A DNA stretch of 5,168 nt from Deltaproteobacteria bacterium (GTDB lineage: Bacteria > Desulfobacterota > Desulfobulbia > Desulfobulbales > BM004): NCBI GenBank assembly GCA_019313095.1, contig JAFDBU010000213.1, positions 1 to 5,168 on the forward strand. Reading direction: 5' to 3'. The position numbers and the translations under genes are program-made. The notes under the pieces were generated by a model that saw nothing but the letters and a program-made list of their open reading frames with translations, was not told the origin of the DNA and ran no database searches. How positions within the stretch are numbered: the stretch's first letter is position 1; every line of letters starts with the position of its first letter. Shown here in pieces: positions 4,173 through 5,168 of the stretch.

Positions 4173-5168
4173 TCAGGCTTGAGGTGCTTCTGATTTAAGC
4201 TGTAGAGTGAATTTTATCTTTGTGCCTTTTCCCGGGATTGAAGTAATATTTAGTTTTCCGTCCAGCTTGGCGGCTCGTTCCTGCATATTGGTCAATCCCA
4301 TGCCGCCCCTCTGCAGAACATCCTCGACAATAAAACCTTCTCCGTCATCGCTGATTTGCATTTCAATTTCATCTGGGTTGAAATTTATATCAACCGTTAC
4401 CCTGCGGGCTGAGGAATATTTCAAGGAATTGTTCAGGGCTTCCTGGACTATACGGTAGAGTCCCTCTTCTATGTCGGGGGACAATTTTGCATCTCCTCGG
4501 GCATGCAATACAGCTTTTACCCCTGAACGCTGCTCAACCGAGTCAAGCCTTTTCTGCAGGGCGCGCAGTAACCCTTCCTCCTCAAGGGCCGCCGGGCGGA
4601 GATCAAACATAAGTAATCTCATTTCCTTGAGAATCACCTGGCTGCTGGAGACAATTTCGGAAAAGCATTGCCTCAGATTTTCCAGGTCTCCTTTTTCAAC
4701 CAGCTGCCGGCCTGTTTCCGCAAAAAGGGTCAGACTGTAAAGAGACTGAGATACCGAATCATGTAACTCCCGGGCCAGCCTGCTGCGTTCCTCCATAACT
4801 GCTGCCATCTCGCGGGCCCTTTTGCGCTCCGACATTTCTTCTTGGAGCTTTTTATTTGCCTCAATCAGTTCCGCGGTTCGATCCCGCACCAGTTCTTCAA
4901 GGTGATCTTTATAATTATTCAGTTCCTCCGCAATCCTGGCACGTAACCTGATTTCCTCCTGGAGTCTTCGGTTCGATTCACTCAAATCACTTGTTGCCTC
5001 ATCCACCAAGCCTGCTAGGTCATTACGGTGTTCTTTCAGCAGTTCCTCAGCCTTTTTGCGCTCTTTAATCTCATCCAGCAATCTGTCGATTGTTTCTATA
5101 AGTCTGGTGGCCATGGTATTAAAGGCATTAGCCAGAAAACCGATTTCATCCTCCTGGTGAATGTCGGC
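4173..5168 (-). CDS. HAMP-containing sensor histidine kinase, HisKA_3/NarX-LiaS type (partial, N-terminus off the right edge)
   Basis: The frame is open from the right edge to the TGA at 4173-4175, giving 331 residues; the ATG at 5112-5114 is internal (residue 19), because the preceding codons read DEIGFLANAFNT, the end of a HAMP domain. Positions below count from the first visible codon. A charged coiled-coil of two near-repeats follows at about 32-110. Next is a HisKA_3 dimerisation domain with phospho-acceptor His136 in ARELHDSVSQSLYSL; the HDxxxQ motif also suits phosphatase activity toward the partner regulator. The HATPase domain spans about 230-325, with an N box (QEALNNSLKYS, Asn246-247), a G1 box DDGEGF (274-279) and a G2 box GGMGLTNMQERA. 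All catalytic motifs are intact. A HAMP domain implies a membrane sensor whose transmembrane and input parts lie off the window. The likely target is the NarL-type regulator at 2617-3273. Confidence 0.96.
   Translation of the reverse strand, partial: ADIHQEDEIGFLANAFNTMATRLIETIDRLLDEIKERKKAEELLKEHRNDLAGLVDEATSDLSESNRRLQEEIRLRARIAEELNNYKDHLEELVRDRTAELIEANKKLQEEMSERKRAREMAAVMEERSRLARELHDSVSQSLYSLTLFAETGRQLVEKGDLENLRQCFSEIVSSSQVILKEMRLLMFDLRPAALEEEGLLRALQKRLDSVEQRSGVKAVLHARGDAKLSPDIEEGLYRIVQEALNNSLKYSSARRVTVDINFNPDEIEMQISDDGEGFIVEDVLQRGGMGLTNMQERAAKLDGKLNITSIPGKGTKIKFTLQLKSEAPQA

Noticed and set aside
5112..5114. ATG as the start of the kinase
   Set aside because: The frame continues without a stop to the window edge and encodes the end of a HAMP domain, so the gene is truncated by the window.

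Overview
The window is a bacterial signalling region. Every gene I can support lies on the minus strand, so transcription runs from high to low coordinates. The proteins are a NarX/LiaS-type sensor kinase and NarL/FixJ-type regulator, a Cys-rich single-domain receiver, a lipoprotein, and a cyclic-nucleotide-binding protein with a sigma-54-activator-like AAA+ region. Together with mixed base composition and hairpin-rich spacers, they suggest a Gram-negative of the Desulfobacterota (former Deltaproteobacteria) type. That placement is inference; the window holds no taxonomic marker.

Layout from right to left. (1) 4173-5168 is the cytoplasmic part of a HAMP-containing sensor histidine kinase whose N-terminus lies beyond the right edge. 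(2) 3361-4172 is an 812-base spacer without a credible gene. It holds a chain of short dyads, two related GC-rich hairpin repeats and a 128-bp inverted-repeat element. (3) 2617-3273 is a complete NarL-type response regulator with a candidate promoter, a leader hairpin and a strong intrinsic terminator at 2551-2586. (4) 2063-2550 is non-coding and contains a third partial copy of the GC-rich repeat, a tandem pair of small hairpins and two perfect AT-rich palindromes. (5) 1550-2062 is a GTG-started lipoprotein, followed after 10 bases by (6) a 150-residue receiver protein at 1087-1539. (7) 1-846 is the first 282 residues of a cyclic-nucleotide-binding protein that runs off the left edge. Its AAA+ part keeps the fold signature but lacks the canonical Walker A lysine, GAFTGA loop and Walker B acidic pair.

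How the parts may work together: the kinase and NarL-type regulator are the natural cognate pair, with repeat-rich DNA between them. The lipoprotein and receiver look like a two-gene operon, possibly followed by the cyclic-nucleotide protein after a 240-base gap. I find no proven undescribed system. The items most worth a second look are the degenerate AAA+ protein, the receiver with six clustered cysteines next to a lipoprotein, and the repeat cluster that splits the two-component pair.
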